64,000 nt of DNA, from assembly GCA_030220185.1 (NCBI GenBank), contig JASPKZ010001235.1, positions 1,340,501 to 1,404,500 of the forward strand. The letters are read 5' to 3'. A program made the position numbers and the translations under genes. This document shows positions 1 to 8,339 of this stretch, piece by piece. Every line of letters begins with the position of its first letter. The first letter of the stretch is position 1. This stretch comes from Diploptera punctata (Eukaryota; Arthropoda; Insecta; Blattodea; Blaberidae). Under the pieces are notes generated by a model. The model did no database searches. It had not been told where the DNA came from and saw only the letters and a program-made list of their open reading frames with translations.

Positions 1-111
1 ATGAGGAGGGAGAATAACATTATCCATTATTTGAGGGAAGTAGATTATACATGTGATGATTGGAAAACATTAGCTCAGGATAGGGATGTATGGAGAGCCA
101 GTGAGTTAGTT
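1..111 (+). mobile_element. RTE-A LINE 3' end fragment
   Basis: The sequence matches the terminal coding part of the RTE-A copies at 22.1 and 37.3 kb (AACATTATCC...TTTGAGGGAAGTAGATTATAC...GATGTATGGAGAG). It ends in the family tail CCAGTGAGTTAGTTA. About 40 bases normally present between GGAGAG and CCAGTGAG are missing, so this is an internally deleted relic with no coding capacity. Confidence 0.75.
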
Positions 112-147
112 ACTTATTCTTCCAATTATGTGGATTGGAAATATGGT

Positions 148-575
148 CTCTTACTTTAAGAGAGTATGTGAGAATAAGGTTCTTAAGTTTTGCCTAGCAA
201 AAGTTTGAACTATCAACGGAGATAAGGGAAAAGAGATCGGGGACGCCCACGAAAGAGATGGACACAGCAGCTATAATATATGGTGCTGGAACGAACCAAA
301 AAGGTTCAATCCTTGCAAGAAGAAGAAGATGACGAGTTTTTTTGAATAGATGTAGATGAATAGAGAGGCAGGTGAATGGAGAAGAATGCATGGCAATAAG
401 GTACTTGGTCTTCATGGGAAACCAGATTTGAGAGGAACAATTAAGTCTCGTAGACTGCGATGTATAGGACATGTAACACGAATGGGGAATGAGACAAGGG
501 CATGGACATTTCTATAGGAAAACCAGCGGGAAATAATTCATTAGGACAAAGAATGTGATGGGAGGTGAATTGTCC
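148..575 (+). mobile_element. Diverged RTE-A fragment with a second LINE 3' end inside
   Basis: RTE-A C-terminal coding sequence starts near 148 (CTCTTACTTTAAGAGAG) and resumes near 343 to 575, including the family words AAGTCTCGTAGACTGCGATG and GGACATGT. Bases about 216-331 are a different LINE 3' end that reads GRPRKRWTQQL in the plus frame and finishes in a short GAA-rich tail. Both parts are broken by stops. The 575 end abuts the repeat at 576-1236. Confidence 0.6.
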
Positions 576-1236
576 CAAATGGGAGTCAATGACCAATCAC
601 GTTTCAATGATGTTTGATGTACAACCAATCTTAGTCGTGTTTCGCCTAGAATTTACCAACTAAAGTTTATCATAATAAAGAAAGCACCTCCTTTTTACCA
701 TTCTGAATAGGTCATAGCATTATTTTGCAGTGACTGACTCTCCAAGAAATACGGCTACCAGATTGTATATATATTGTGCATGAATGTCAGCTGATAGCGC
801 ATGCGGGAGTTAATATAAAACATTTGTAGCAATTGATTATACCACCAAAAAAAGAAGCCACTGTTTGCACTTTCTTAAATGCATTTTTTCCCAGGTAATA
901 ACATTCCACAAAAATATAATTGTCATATTTACATCATAGGACATCAGAAATGAATTAATATACCGTTTGATGTATTTCATTTTTTCTCCATTAGAGTGCA
1001 TTCTTACAATGTTGCGTTCCTTTGGCAATAAATAATATGATCTGGTTGCAGTGATGAACAAAAGAAGCAAATGAAGGGTACCAATCGTTTCTCATTTGTT
1101 TTCAAACATCGCCGTTTACATAAATATATAAATATTTTAAAATAACTATATTTAAATAATGATTTGTGAGTGATTTATTCGTGAGTCGTGAATTTATCGA
1201 TAATTTGGAAATCACTCATGGCATTACTTATGAGAA
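576..1236. repeat. Repeat R, copy 1 (inverted relative to copy 2 at 51.85-52.6 kb)
   Basis: This roughly 650-base AT-rich repeat begins with CCCAAATGGGAGTCAATGAC. It contains ATACGGCTACCAGATTGTAT and GCATGCGGGAGTTAATATAA and ends near GTGAGTCGTGAATTTATCGA. The same landmarks occur in reverse orientation at 51845-52620. A 77-codon minus-strand ORF here is broken in the other copy, so I do not call it a gene. RTE-A-like sequence lies on both sides (up to 575 and near 1240-1285), so the repeat appears to be inserted in an RTE-A copy. Class unknown. Confidence 0.6.
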
Positions 1237-1290
1237 TGATTGCTTAACTTTAGCTCAGGATAGATAATTATGCATTGGGAGTATTATGTC

Positions 1291-1733
1291 TGTGCGACCA
1301 AGATCCTCCGAATTCTATTGTGCCTTTTGAATCAGCTAGTATCTTTACGTCCGATGCGATGCATCAAATAGGGGTTAAAGTAAATTAATATACGATCGCA
1401 ATTTCAAGGATCACTTCAGCTGAAGTTTTCCAGTCGTTAACCTGTCCACATCCGAGGTATGTAATTTCTTTATACGGTTATTACTTACAAACACTGACGC
1501 AATCATGATGTCATTGTATTGGCGCAGAGCTGACGTGATTGCTTTCTAGGAATGTTTATGTTTTAGTTGTCATATTTAACATATCTTCACAATGAATAAG
1601 ATCCTAGGATCTCGAAATATGATTTCCTCGCAGTTAACTCCTCCATTTAAATAAAATTTTCTGCAATATTGTTCACTCATAACTGTAGTTGCCTGAAGAA
1701 CTTTCTTTCAAAATAGAGTTACTATACGTTATC
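1291..1733. other. Unassigned intronic DNA
   Basis: I see no repeat family, exon-like open frame with splice sites, or RNA gene here. The sequence is moderately AT-rich and non-repetitive within the window. Confidence 0.4.
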
Positions 1734-2385
1734 TTCTTCTTCTTCTTCTTCTTCTTCTTCTTCTTGCAAGTATTAGGCCAAAGCGTGTTACGATCCTATA
1801 GAAAATTTTCCCTCCAGCGTTTCATAGGACGGCCCAGAGATCTTCGTTCTCTTGGTATATAATTATAAACAGCTTTGGGGATCCGATTTGAACTCATTCT
1901 TTCAGGATGGTGTTTCCAATTTAGTTGGTACTGTTTAATATATTCCAAAATTGGCGTAGTCTTCAATTCTTTTAAGATATCGGTGTTCCTTTTCCGATCC
2001 CATCTGGTGTAACCCGCTGTTCTGCGCATGAATCTCATTTCACAAGCTGTTATTCTGCTTTCATGCTGTCTTTTTAGTGTCCATGCTTCACTACCATAGG
2101 TCAACACTGGACTAGCCAAAGTGTTATATAAAGGTAATCTGGTGTTTTTTTTTTTGTACAAGGGATGGTTTCATAACTTGATTAATAATTCCCAAATTTT
2201 TTATTATAACTAGTAATTTTTTTTTCAGGATATCCTTTTCATCCCAGATAGAGAGATAATATCCAAGATATTTAAATTGATTAGATCTCTCTAAAATTTT
2301 ATTCTGGGGACGTTATCTTAATCATTAAATTGGGTATATCCTATAGGACATATGAATTGGTTTAATATATTTAATATAACAGGAG
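1734..2385 (-). mobile_element. L-C LINE, 3' portion
   Basis: Read on the minus strand, the element contains a FKYLGYY motif near its upstream end (about 2275), then an LYNTLASPVLTYGSEAW segment, and ends in SLGRPMKRWRENFL. The last 121 codons (1796-2161) are uninterrupted. This is the region after the reverse transcriptase core of an RTE-like LINE. The TTC run at 1734-1765 is its GAA-type 3' tail. The reverse transcriptase catalytic motifs are absent, so this is a 5'-truncated copy. A sister copy lies at 47295-48155 on the plus strand. Confidence 0.75.
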
Positions 2386-2386
2386 A

Positions 2387-2527
2387 AAACGAACGAGTAG
2401 AAATTACTTAAATGTATGTTGAATTACAAAATATACCCAATAATAACAGTTATGCATGGTTATGTTTCCAGTGCGGTCCGACACATTCAAATAACTAACA
2501 CAATAAATTAATGTTTTGCCAATTTAA
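2387..2527. repeat. MITE-V-like repeat, copy 1
   Basis: The block AACGAACGAGTAGAAATTAC...AGTGCGGTCCGACACATT...TTTTGCCAATTTAAGAG recurs at 58105-58262 and, in reverse orientation, within 19690-19905. It has no coding capacity. It sits between LINE relics and may be a small non-autonomous element. Clear terminal repeats were not resolved. Confidence 0.5.
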
Positions 2528-2610
2528 GAGTTAAGGGCACTTATCGAAGGTTTATATCCTTGCGGACATAAGCACTCTATACATATCTATCCTCGGTCAA
2601 TATTTTCCGC

Positions 2611-2722
2611 TAAGGGCAGGTTTTACCAACAGAGGTAACTGTATTACGCCAGTTTAAGCTATGTATTATATATGGGAAAAACTGGCGTAATACAGTTACC
2701 CTGTTGGTGAAACTGACTCTAA
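2611..2722. mobile_element. MITE-W palindromic element, tandem unit 1
   Basis: This short foldback element has arms CCAACAGAGGTAACTGTATT and the complementary AATACAGTTACC...GTTGG around a 30-base centre. The centre includes AAGCTATGTATTATA. It begins TAAGGG and ends CTCTAA. It lies directly next to a second unit. Other copies are at 17570, 56539 and 59708. Likely a MITE that moves through a transposase supplied elsewhere. Confidence 0.8.
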
Positions 2723-2832
2723 GGGTCACTTTCACCAACAGAGGTAACTGTATTACGCCAGTTTTCCCCGTGTATAATGCATAGCTTAAACTGGCGTAAT
2801 ACAGTTACCTCTTTTGGTGAAACCGACTCTAA
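2721..2832. mobile_element. MITE-W palindromic element, tandem unit 2
   Basis: The arms match unit 1 but the central segment is in the opposite orientation (GTATAATGCATAGCTTAAAC). The pair is therefore not a simple tandem duplication of one unit. The 3' end CCGACTCTAA matches the other copies. Confidence 0.8.
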
Positions 2833-2880
2833 TTACCTAATTAATCGCTTGTAGTGTTATTCTCCCTCTTCATTCGTGTC

Positions 2881-3212
2881 ATAGTAGTGCCAGCTAACAA
2901 AATCTAGAGTGCTAATGTATTCTTACCTTGATGTATATCTCCCACTACTCATCTTCTGACATTTTTTTTTTACCAGCCAGCGCCAAAACTATCTATATCG
3001 CTTGAACTGGAGCTGGTATCTTGAGTGCTATACAATAACTAATAACCAATAAAAACGATGTTGATGCAACTAAACACCTCGCAAGGTTACAAGTAAATCA
3101 CGTGAACCCGGGGAATACCAGCAAAAGCTGACTGGAAAGGGAGCATTATGTCCTAAATTTCTAGCGCATGATCAGTAACTTATGGCTATATTTTGTTAGC
3201 TTCCAAGCTTTA
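2881..3212. other. Unassigned intronic DNA
   Basis: No recognisable gene or repeat family was seen. The stretch contains a T-run near 2963 and otherwise unique-looking sequence. Confidence 0.35.
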
Positions 3213-3975
3213 AGTAACTAAGTAACCCACTGGCACTATCGAACCTGGTGGTTCATGGCCTCGCGGACATAAGCTTTCTATGAATCCCTATCCTGTGCTA
3301 ATATTTTTCAATTATCCCGTGTATAGTTCACTTCCCTCAAATCGTAGTTAATGTCATTCTTATCCTACCTACTGGACGCTTTTCCTCTGGTTTTCCTACA
3401 AAATAGTCCGATGGCCCTTTTTCATTTCTCAATTCGTACCACATGTCACGCTTAACTCAATCTACAAGACTTAAGTATTCTTATTGTGTCTAATTTCCCA
3501 TAAACATCTTCTTCTTCTTCGGCTTTCCCCCACTTATAGGTTTGCCTCTTCAGTTTCCATTTATCTCTATCATTCTAATCTCCCTCTTCCAAATTCCTAT
3601 CATCCATTATAGTTCTGACGTAGGTTTTCCATTTCCATCTTGGTCTGCCACGTTTATTTCTTCCAGGGGGTGACCATTGGTATATATTTTTTGGCCATCT
3701 TTCATTTTCCATTCTTTGTACATGGCCATACCATTTAAGCGTTTGATTTTCAATCCTCTTAACAACAGATGTGGTGACATTCATTTCTTTCCAAACGAAT
3801 TCATTTCTTATTTTATCCTGTCTTGTTTTTTGGAGGCTTCTTCTAAAATAATCAAATTCAACTGTTCTAATTTTATTCTTTTGTAATTCCGTCAAAGACC
3901 ATAAACATCATGTAGCTTTTTTCTGTTATGTTGTTTTTTTTCCATTTACCGGTCTGTTTGTCTCTCTTTGGTAAG
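3213..3975 (-). mobile_element. RTE-A 3' end split by an L-D insertion
   Basis: Antisense RTE-A occupies 3213-3508 (tail CTAAGTAACCCACTGGCAC, then GCGGACATAAGC) and resumes at 3899-3975 (CATGTAGC...TCTCTCTTTGG). The intervening 390 bases are an L-D LINE flanked by the 11-base direct repeat CCATAAACATC at 3498-3508 and 3899-3909. All frames are broken. Confidence 0.8.
3509..3898 (-). mobile_element. L-D LINE 3' end, inserted in RTE-A
   Basis: The minus strand holds a 106-codon open stretch (3575-3895). It starts with a TELQKNKIRTVEFDYFRRSL segment and continues to LKWYGHVQRMENERWPKNI and RNKRGRPRWKWKTYV. These are typical of the C-terminal part of RTE-like LINEs. The element ends in a short GAA tail at 3509. 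Perfect 11-base target duplications on both sides define the insertion. The sister copy at 47582-48001 starts at almost the same coding position, which suggests truncation near a shared point. Confidence 0.85.
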
Positions 3976-4178
3976 ATGGGTAGCATATATCGCACGAATT
4001 GGAAATGAAAGAGGGACATAGAAACTCCTAGGAAAACGAGTAGGTAGACAAAAAATGAGGTAGCAGAATCACATTAACCGTGATTTGAGGGAAATAGATT
4101 ATAGAGGAACGATTGGAAAACATTAGTTTAAGATAGGAATGTATGGAGCGGCCATGAACGTCCAGTGAGTTAGTTAAA
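3976..4178 (+). mobile_element. RTE-A 3' end fragment
   Basis: The plus strand reads GATGGGTAGCATATAT...AATGAAAGAGGGACATAG...TTTGAGGGAAATAGATTATAG and ends CCAGTGAGTTAGTTAA. It abuts an antisense RTE-A fragment at 3975, so the two are head-to-head relics from separate events or an inversion. Confidence 0.7.
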
Positions 4179-4180
4179 GT

Positions 4181-4667
4181 TTTGTTGAACACTGTACAAG
4201 AGTGACGTTATTTACTGACATGCCGTAACACTTTGTACCTGGTGGGGCGGTCGTACCTTATAATTTAGGCATCAGTAGTCACCCATAATACATTTCAATA
4301 TTAATTAAAGCAACCTTGGTTCTGCCTACATCTATATTGATCTGATATTACGTAGGTAAATAGTTTATTATTCATGCACTAAGGGCGTTTCTTCGTTATT
4401 TATTATGTTAAAAGATGGGCTCTGCCGCATTACTATGTTTTGACGTCATTGGAACTTAGTATTGTGTATTTCGTTTTGTTTACAATGTGTGGTATGTGAC
4501 ACTTATGTATTATGCAAGCTTAGGCTACGTCGTGTTCAAAGTTGCACATAATGTGCTTTAGCAATAAGGCCCTTTAAGTCTAACTTCAGTTTCTCTAATG
4601 ACAGTGCTCACTCATTCCGATATAGAGCCTTCTTCCTTGTATTTTCACTCCCAGATTCTATAGGTAA
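4181..4667. other. Unassigned intronic DNA
   Basis: No gene, RNA or repeat was recognised. It follows one RTE-A tail and precedes another RTE-A fragment. Confidence 0.35.
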
Positions 4668-5625
4668 CAGGGACTCTTGTCATCACAACTCCTTTCAAAA
4701 ACGTTAAACTGAAAATATATTTTCTTCTTCTTCTTCTTCTTCTTCACGGTTTAGGATTATTTACTAGCCTGTTCCGGCTCCAAATTGCTGCTGTTTCCAT
4801 ATTTTCTTTGGTCTTCCCAAACTTCTTCTTCCTCGTGGTGAATAGCTGTATGCTGCTTTTGGTTTTCTGTTCTCAGTCATCCTTGCCAACTGTTCTTTTC
4901 AGTTTGTTCTGTATTTCTCTATTGTTGTGTTTAATTCCTCTACTTTTAGTTGTTGTCTTATTTCTGTGTGTGTTTTTTTTTGTCTGTTATTTGATATCCT
5001 GCAATTGGTCTGAGGAATATTTAATTTCAGCAGCTTGTATTCTGGCAGATCGTTGTGTTGTCACTGTCCATGTTTCGGATCCATAAGTAATAATAGGCAC
5101 TTCCATTGTCTTGTATAATTTCATTATAGAGTCTTTCCTGGCTTTATTTTTCAATGTTCTTTTTAGTGTTCCTGTTATATAATTAAACTTATTTATTTTG
5201 TTATTTATATCTGTTTCCGCTGTGTATGATATTTCGCAACCTAGGAAGTTATATCTTACCACTTGTTCTATTGGTTTATTTTTTAATATTATCTTTGCCC
5301 GAACTGGATGAGCGCCCTTGAAGGATATTTCCATGTTGTATTATTTTGATATTTCATTTAGTTTATATAGCATTCCACTGAAAATATATAAACCAGTTAT
5401 TCTACTAGTTATATTATAGGCCTATGGATGTGAAGCATGGACTCTTACTTAAAGGGAGGAAAGAAGATTACGAGTATTTGAGAATAAAGTTCTTACGAAA
5501 ATTTATGGGCCAAAAAAAGATTAACAGATAGGTGAATGGAGAAAACTACATAATAGTGAGCTACATGACATATAAAGGAAGCCAGATATAATAAGAACAG
5601 CTATGGAATACGTCCGTCAGTGTCG
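4668..5625 (+). mobile_element. RTE-A fragment split by a minus-strand LINE
   Basis: RTE-A sequence runs 4668-4720 (ACAACTCCTTTCAAAAACGT) and resumes at 5377-5625 (CCAGTTATTCTACTAG to ATAATAAGAACAGC). The 13-base repeat ACTGAAAATATAT flanks the intruder at 4708-4720 and 5377-5389. Near 5405 the copy carries an extra GGCCTA relative to its sisters. Frames are broken. Confidence 0.8.
4721..5376 (-). mobile_element. L-B-like LINE 3' end, inserted in RTE-A
   Basis: The 656-base insert has perfect 13-base target duplications. The minus strand encodes a FLGCEISY motif, then YKTMEVPIITYGSETWT within a 115-codon open stretch (4987-5334). The downstream part is frame-broken. The element ends in a GAA tail (TTC run at 4722-4744 on the plus strand). 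The YGSETW segment marks it as RTE-like post-RT sequence. Confidence 0.8.
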
Positions 5626-5726
5626 GATTATTTGAAAATGCCATCTTGAATGAATGAACATTACTAGAATTCAAAAGGTAGTCTATAAATTATACTACAT
5701 TAACGAATATCTGTGGATCATCGTGC

Positions 5727-5728
<2 letters not shown>

Positions 5729-5766
<38 letters not shown>
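5729..5766. repeat. TA dinucleotide microsatellite
   Basis: An uninterrupted TA run of about 38 bases directly precedes SINE-4 at 5767. Confidence 0.95.
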
Positions 5767-5769
<3 letters not shown>

Positions 5770-6080
5770 CCTCAGGCGTAGAAAGCATTTTCCTACTTAC
5801 CGGCTGCTGACCTCACATCCACATGTGCTAATCACAGAGGTGGACGATCATCTAGCCAGTGTAGGGTGATATGTGGTCAGCATGTTGGGTCACCAGCCAT
5901 TATTAGCTAGTTTCCTCAACCTGGAGCCGCTACTTAGGATAGCTATATAAATTCCTCCAGATCCTATACTGGCCGAAATTCGATTAAAAAATGTCTTCCT
6001 CGGTTACTTGACTAGAAGCAGCGCAAGTCTCGCCAGCTCTGAACCAAGTCATCATGCCTTAAAACTACTCGGCTTCGACG
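5767..6080 (-). mobile_element. SINE-4 copy
   Basis: On the minus strand the head has a tRNA-like box A (GCCGAGTAGTTTTAAGGCA). The body contains AACCAGC, GGCCAGTATAGG, AGCGGCTCCAGGTTGAGG and CACATGTGGATGTGAGG. The order matches copies at 11829, 32508 and 54130. The box B region is poorly kept in this copy. A TA microsatellite borders its distal end. Confidence 0.75.
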
Positions 6081-6196
6081 CGATGCTAAGAAGTGACGTG
6101 AAAAGCCTTGTTATACCTTATCCGCTCTGAGAGTGATCCTAACATAAACACCATTGTATCCCTTCCGCCATTCGCGCCACAGTTACTGTCACATTG

Positions 6197-6424
6197 ATAG
6201 GGAGCACGTGTGAAGTATATAAGACATATGGTAGTTGAATGGGATAGGTTACAAGAAAGCTGGTGAGATTTTTCATTGAACTTGTAAAATACATTTAAAA
6301 TTGCTGTTTTCCGACCACTAATCAAAGGTTTGCCAGACTTTTGTTTTAAAAATTTAGATAGCGATTCAGCAACAGAAGACTGGACACTTTCAGCCATTTT
6401 GTTGTATCGAATCGACTGAAGCAT
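6197..6424 (-). pseudogene. Possible DNA-transposase N-terminal fragment
   Basis: The minus-strand open stretch begins near 6397 with MAESVQSSVAESLSKFLKQK, followed by KPLISGRKTAILNVFYKF. This amphipathic, helix-rich start with a KPLISGRKTAILNV block resembles the N-terminal helix-turn-helix region of some arthropod DDE transposase ORFs as I remember them. Nothing catalytic follows. The downstream part (to 6086) reads as non-coding sequence. This could also be an old host-gene exon relic. Low certainty. Confidence 0.3.
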
Positions 6425-6483
6425 GACTCAAATGCACCATCCATGTGTACTAGTATTAAACTATTTTAAGTTGTAATAGTAGT

Positions 6484-6522
6484 AGTAATAATAATAATAA
6501 TAATAATAACAATAATAAAATA
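6484..6522. repeat. AAT-rich microsatellite
   Basis: AATAAT and ACAAT triplet run immediately upstream of SINE-1. Confidence 0.9.
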
Positions 6523-6545
6523 ATTATAATTAAGTATATTTTAGA

Positions 6546-6760
6546 GTCGGCCGCGGTGGACTAGTGGTTATGCTCCTTGCCTCTGGTCCCGAGGGTCGCG
6601 GGTTCAAACCCGGCCGGGGTCGATGGATTTTTTAGGATGGAAAAAACCAAGGAGCAAGTCCTCCGGGAGGGACTTTAAGCCGTGGGTCCCGAGTCTGGGT
6701 CTGGGTGTGTATGTCCTGTCCTTGTGTCTATGTGAGGATAAAAGAAAGTTAACAAAACAG
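6546..6760 (+). mobile_element. SINE-1 copy
   Basis: The head reads GTGGACTAGTGGTTATGC (box A-like) and GGGTTCAAACCCGGCC (box B-like). A body follows with GGATTTTTTAGGATGG, AAGGAGCAAGTCCTCCGGG and TTTAAGCCGTGG. The tRNA-like head is well preserved. Copies or relics occur at 12779, 53870, 62268 and 63684. The 3' end runs into A-rich and G-rich low-complexity sequence up to about 6840. Confidence 0.85.
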
Positions 6761-6840
6761 GTAAAACAAAAATAAAAATGGGCAAAACAAAAAGGAAAAC
6801 AGTATAAACGGGGGGGGGGGAAAGAAAAAAAGAAAGCGGA

Positions 6841-7250
6841 TAGCCTTTAGGCAGAAGAAGGAATGCAAAGTGTAATTATTAAGTTGTATACATTTTAAGA
6901 GTGTACAAGTGGCAGGTAGCTAATATACTGTCAACATATTTTGTAGTGTCATAAATTAAATGCCACTTGAGTAAACTAATACTGTTTTTGAAATATTGTA
7001 AATTAAGTGTTTCCTGCAAATGGAAATTAATTAGAAACCTGTTGTAAGAACCTTTAACATTAGATATTCTAACTGCTATGTGCGTAATTAAGTTCGCCTA
7101 ATATAGGCAGCTCGCTCGCTCCATTTAATTGTGCAGCTGTCCTTCCTGCCGTTCCTTTGTCTTCATTTCTACACACAAGATAATGCTTAATTACATTAAC
7201 GTGTTACAATTCCATGTGTCTGTAAATGTACTTATCTTCCTTTCATTTAG
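6841..7250. other. Intronic DNA before exon 1
   Basis: No repeat family was recognised. The last 50 bases are pyrimidine-rich (TTATCTTCCTTTCATTTAG) and form the acceptor of the exon at 7251. Confidence 0.4.
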
Positions 7251-7298
7251 TCAGTGATTGAAGAACTGGAAATAGATATCATGGAGGAGCTTCCTAAA
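7251..7298 (+). CDS. Host gene exon 1 of the chain (48 nt, phase 0/0)
   Basis: The exon is preceded by CTTCCTTTCATTTAG and followed by GTAAGCC, a good acceptor and donor pair. Only one frame is open. It gives SVIEELEIDIMEELPK, with seven acidic residues in sixteen. It starts and ends on codon boundaries. This matches the phase-0 start of the next candidate exon at 18556, leaving an intron of 11,257 bases. I do not recognise the protein. The acidic low-complexity character suggests a linker or disordered region of a large multi-exon protein. A chance open frame of this size is possible, and the support comes mainly from the phase agreement with the other three exons. Confidence 0.6.
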
Positions 7299-7317
7299 GT
7301 AAGCCAATTCCTTAGTA

Positions 7318-7321
7318 GTAG

Positions 7322-7361
<40 letters not shown>

Positions 7362-7881
7362 TAGAAGTCCCGGCCACGCGTTGCTGTGGCTAAGGTATAC
7401 GTTAAAAATTTAAATTAAGTTGCTATCTTTCAGCCAGATTACTTAAAACTAATACTTATACACGAAATTAATAATATTGAAAATAAAATAAACACTGAAC
7501 ACACATTATGAAATAATCAATATTTGTAATTCAATTGAAATTCGCGGTTGCAACAAAAAGCACAGCCATCTGGATCTCTCAATAAACCAATTACCTTACC
7601 AAATTACCTTACACCGCCATCTGTTAGAATCGTACGGAACTCACATATAATTACACCGCCATCTGTTAGAATCGTATGGAACTCACAGATAATTATAACT
7701 CGTTGTTAAATAATAAACAAATAATTTGTAATAAAAAAATAGTGCGACTATAAATTTAGTTATAAACTACCCTAAGTCTCAAGTTGGATCAAACTGCACA
7801 TAGTGTGCAAAATTTTATTAAAGTCGGTTCAGTAGTTTAGGATTCCATCGCGGACAAACAACGTTACACGAAATTTTTATG

Positions 7882-7915
<34 letters not shown>
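7318..7915. repeat. Repeat bounded by TA microsatellites
   Basis: TA runs at 7325-7354 and 7888-7914 enclose about 530 bases. The left end is CTAGAAGTCCCGGCCACGCG. The right end is GGTTCAGTAGTTTAGG...GCGGACAAACAACGTTACAC. These two end motifs recur widely in insect genomes in my memory, but no class can be assigned. The unit contains the 44-base tandem duplication at 7612-7700. No coding capacity. Confidence 0.55.
7612..7700. repeat. Two-copy tandem duplication, about 44 bases
   Basis: ACACCGCCATCTGTTAGAAT is repeated with the following GGAACTCACA segment. Only a few substitutions separate the two copies, so the duplication is young compared with its host repeat. Confidence 0.9.
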
Positions 7916-7918
<3 letters not shown>

Positions 7919-8187
7919 CAGCTGTCATGATACGGGATGATGATGTGATATATCATTATCATCATCCGGTATCATGACAGCTGCTGCCGTCTTCCGGAAA
8001 CCAATATTCTCTGTCCATCTATCGATCTTCTTCCAATCCTCTAATAACACTGGTCAACATAATTTTTATCTCATGAGTACCAATAGTTGTACTTAATGCA
8101 GTTTTTTATCGTGTTTTCAAATACGTATTCGGAATTTCTCCATCACCCACAGTTTTTTTATTCTATTTCAATTAATGGATTTAAATA

Positions 8188-8272
8188 GTTGGAAGACCTA
8201 GAAGACGTTGAGCTGATGCATTATGAAGTCGGAACGGGCAGTTGCCTAATCCCTGGAGTGATGATGATGATG
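8188..8272 (+). mobile_element. 85-base LINE 3' end with perfect 13-base target duplication
   Basis: ATGGATTTAAATA occurs at 8175-8187 and 8273-8285. The insert reads GGAAGACCTAGAAGACGTTG and ends in a GATGATGATGATG tail. This is the severely 5'-truncated tail of a GAT-ending LINE. It shows that the retrotransposition machinery was active after the host DNA element inserted. Confidence 0.85.
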
Positions 8273-8339
8273 ATGGATTTAAATAATTATTTTCTGCTTA
8301 ACAAACATTAAAGAGATTACGTCAAAATCAAAACATACA

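Larger units (their letters stand above)
2528..2880 (-). mobile_element. RTE-A 3' end split by two MITE-W units
   Basis: Bases 2528-2610 (GGGCACTTATCGAAGG...GCGGACATAAGC) and 2833-2880 (GTTATTCTCC) are successive parts of the antisense RTE-A 3' end. The sequence 2611-2832 interrupts them and is explained by the MITE-W pair. Confidence 0.65.

Noticed and set aside
837..1070. 77-codon minus-strand gene
   Set aside because: It lies in Repeat R. The other copy has in-frame stops and frameshifts at the same place, so there is no sign of coding selection.
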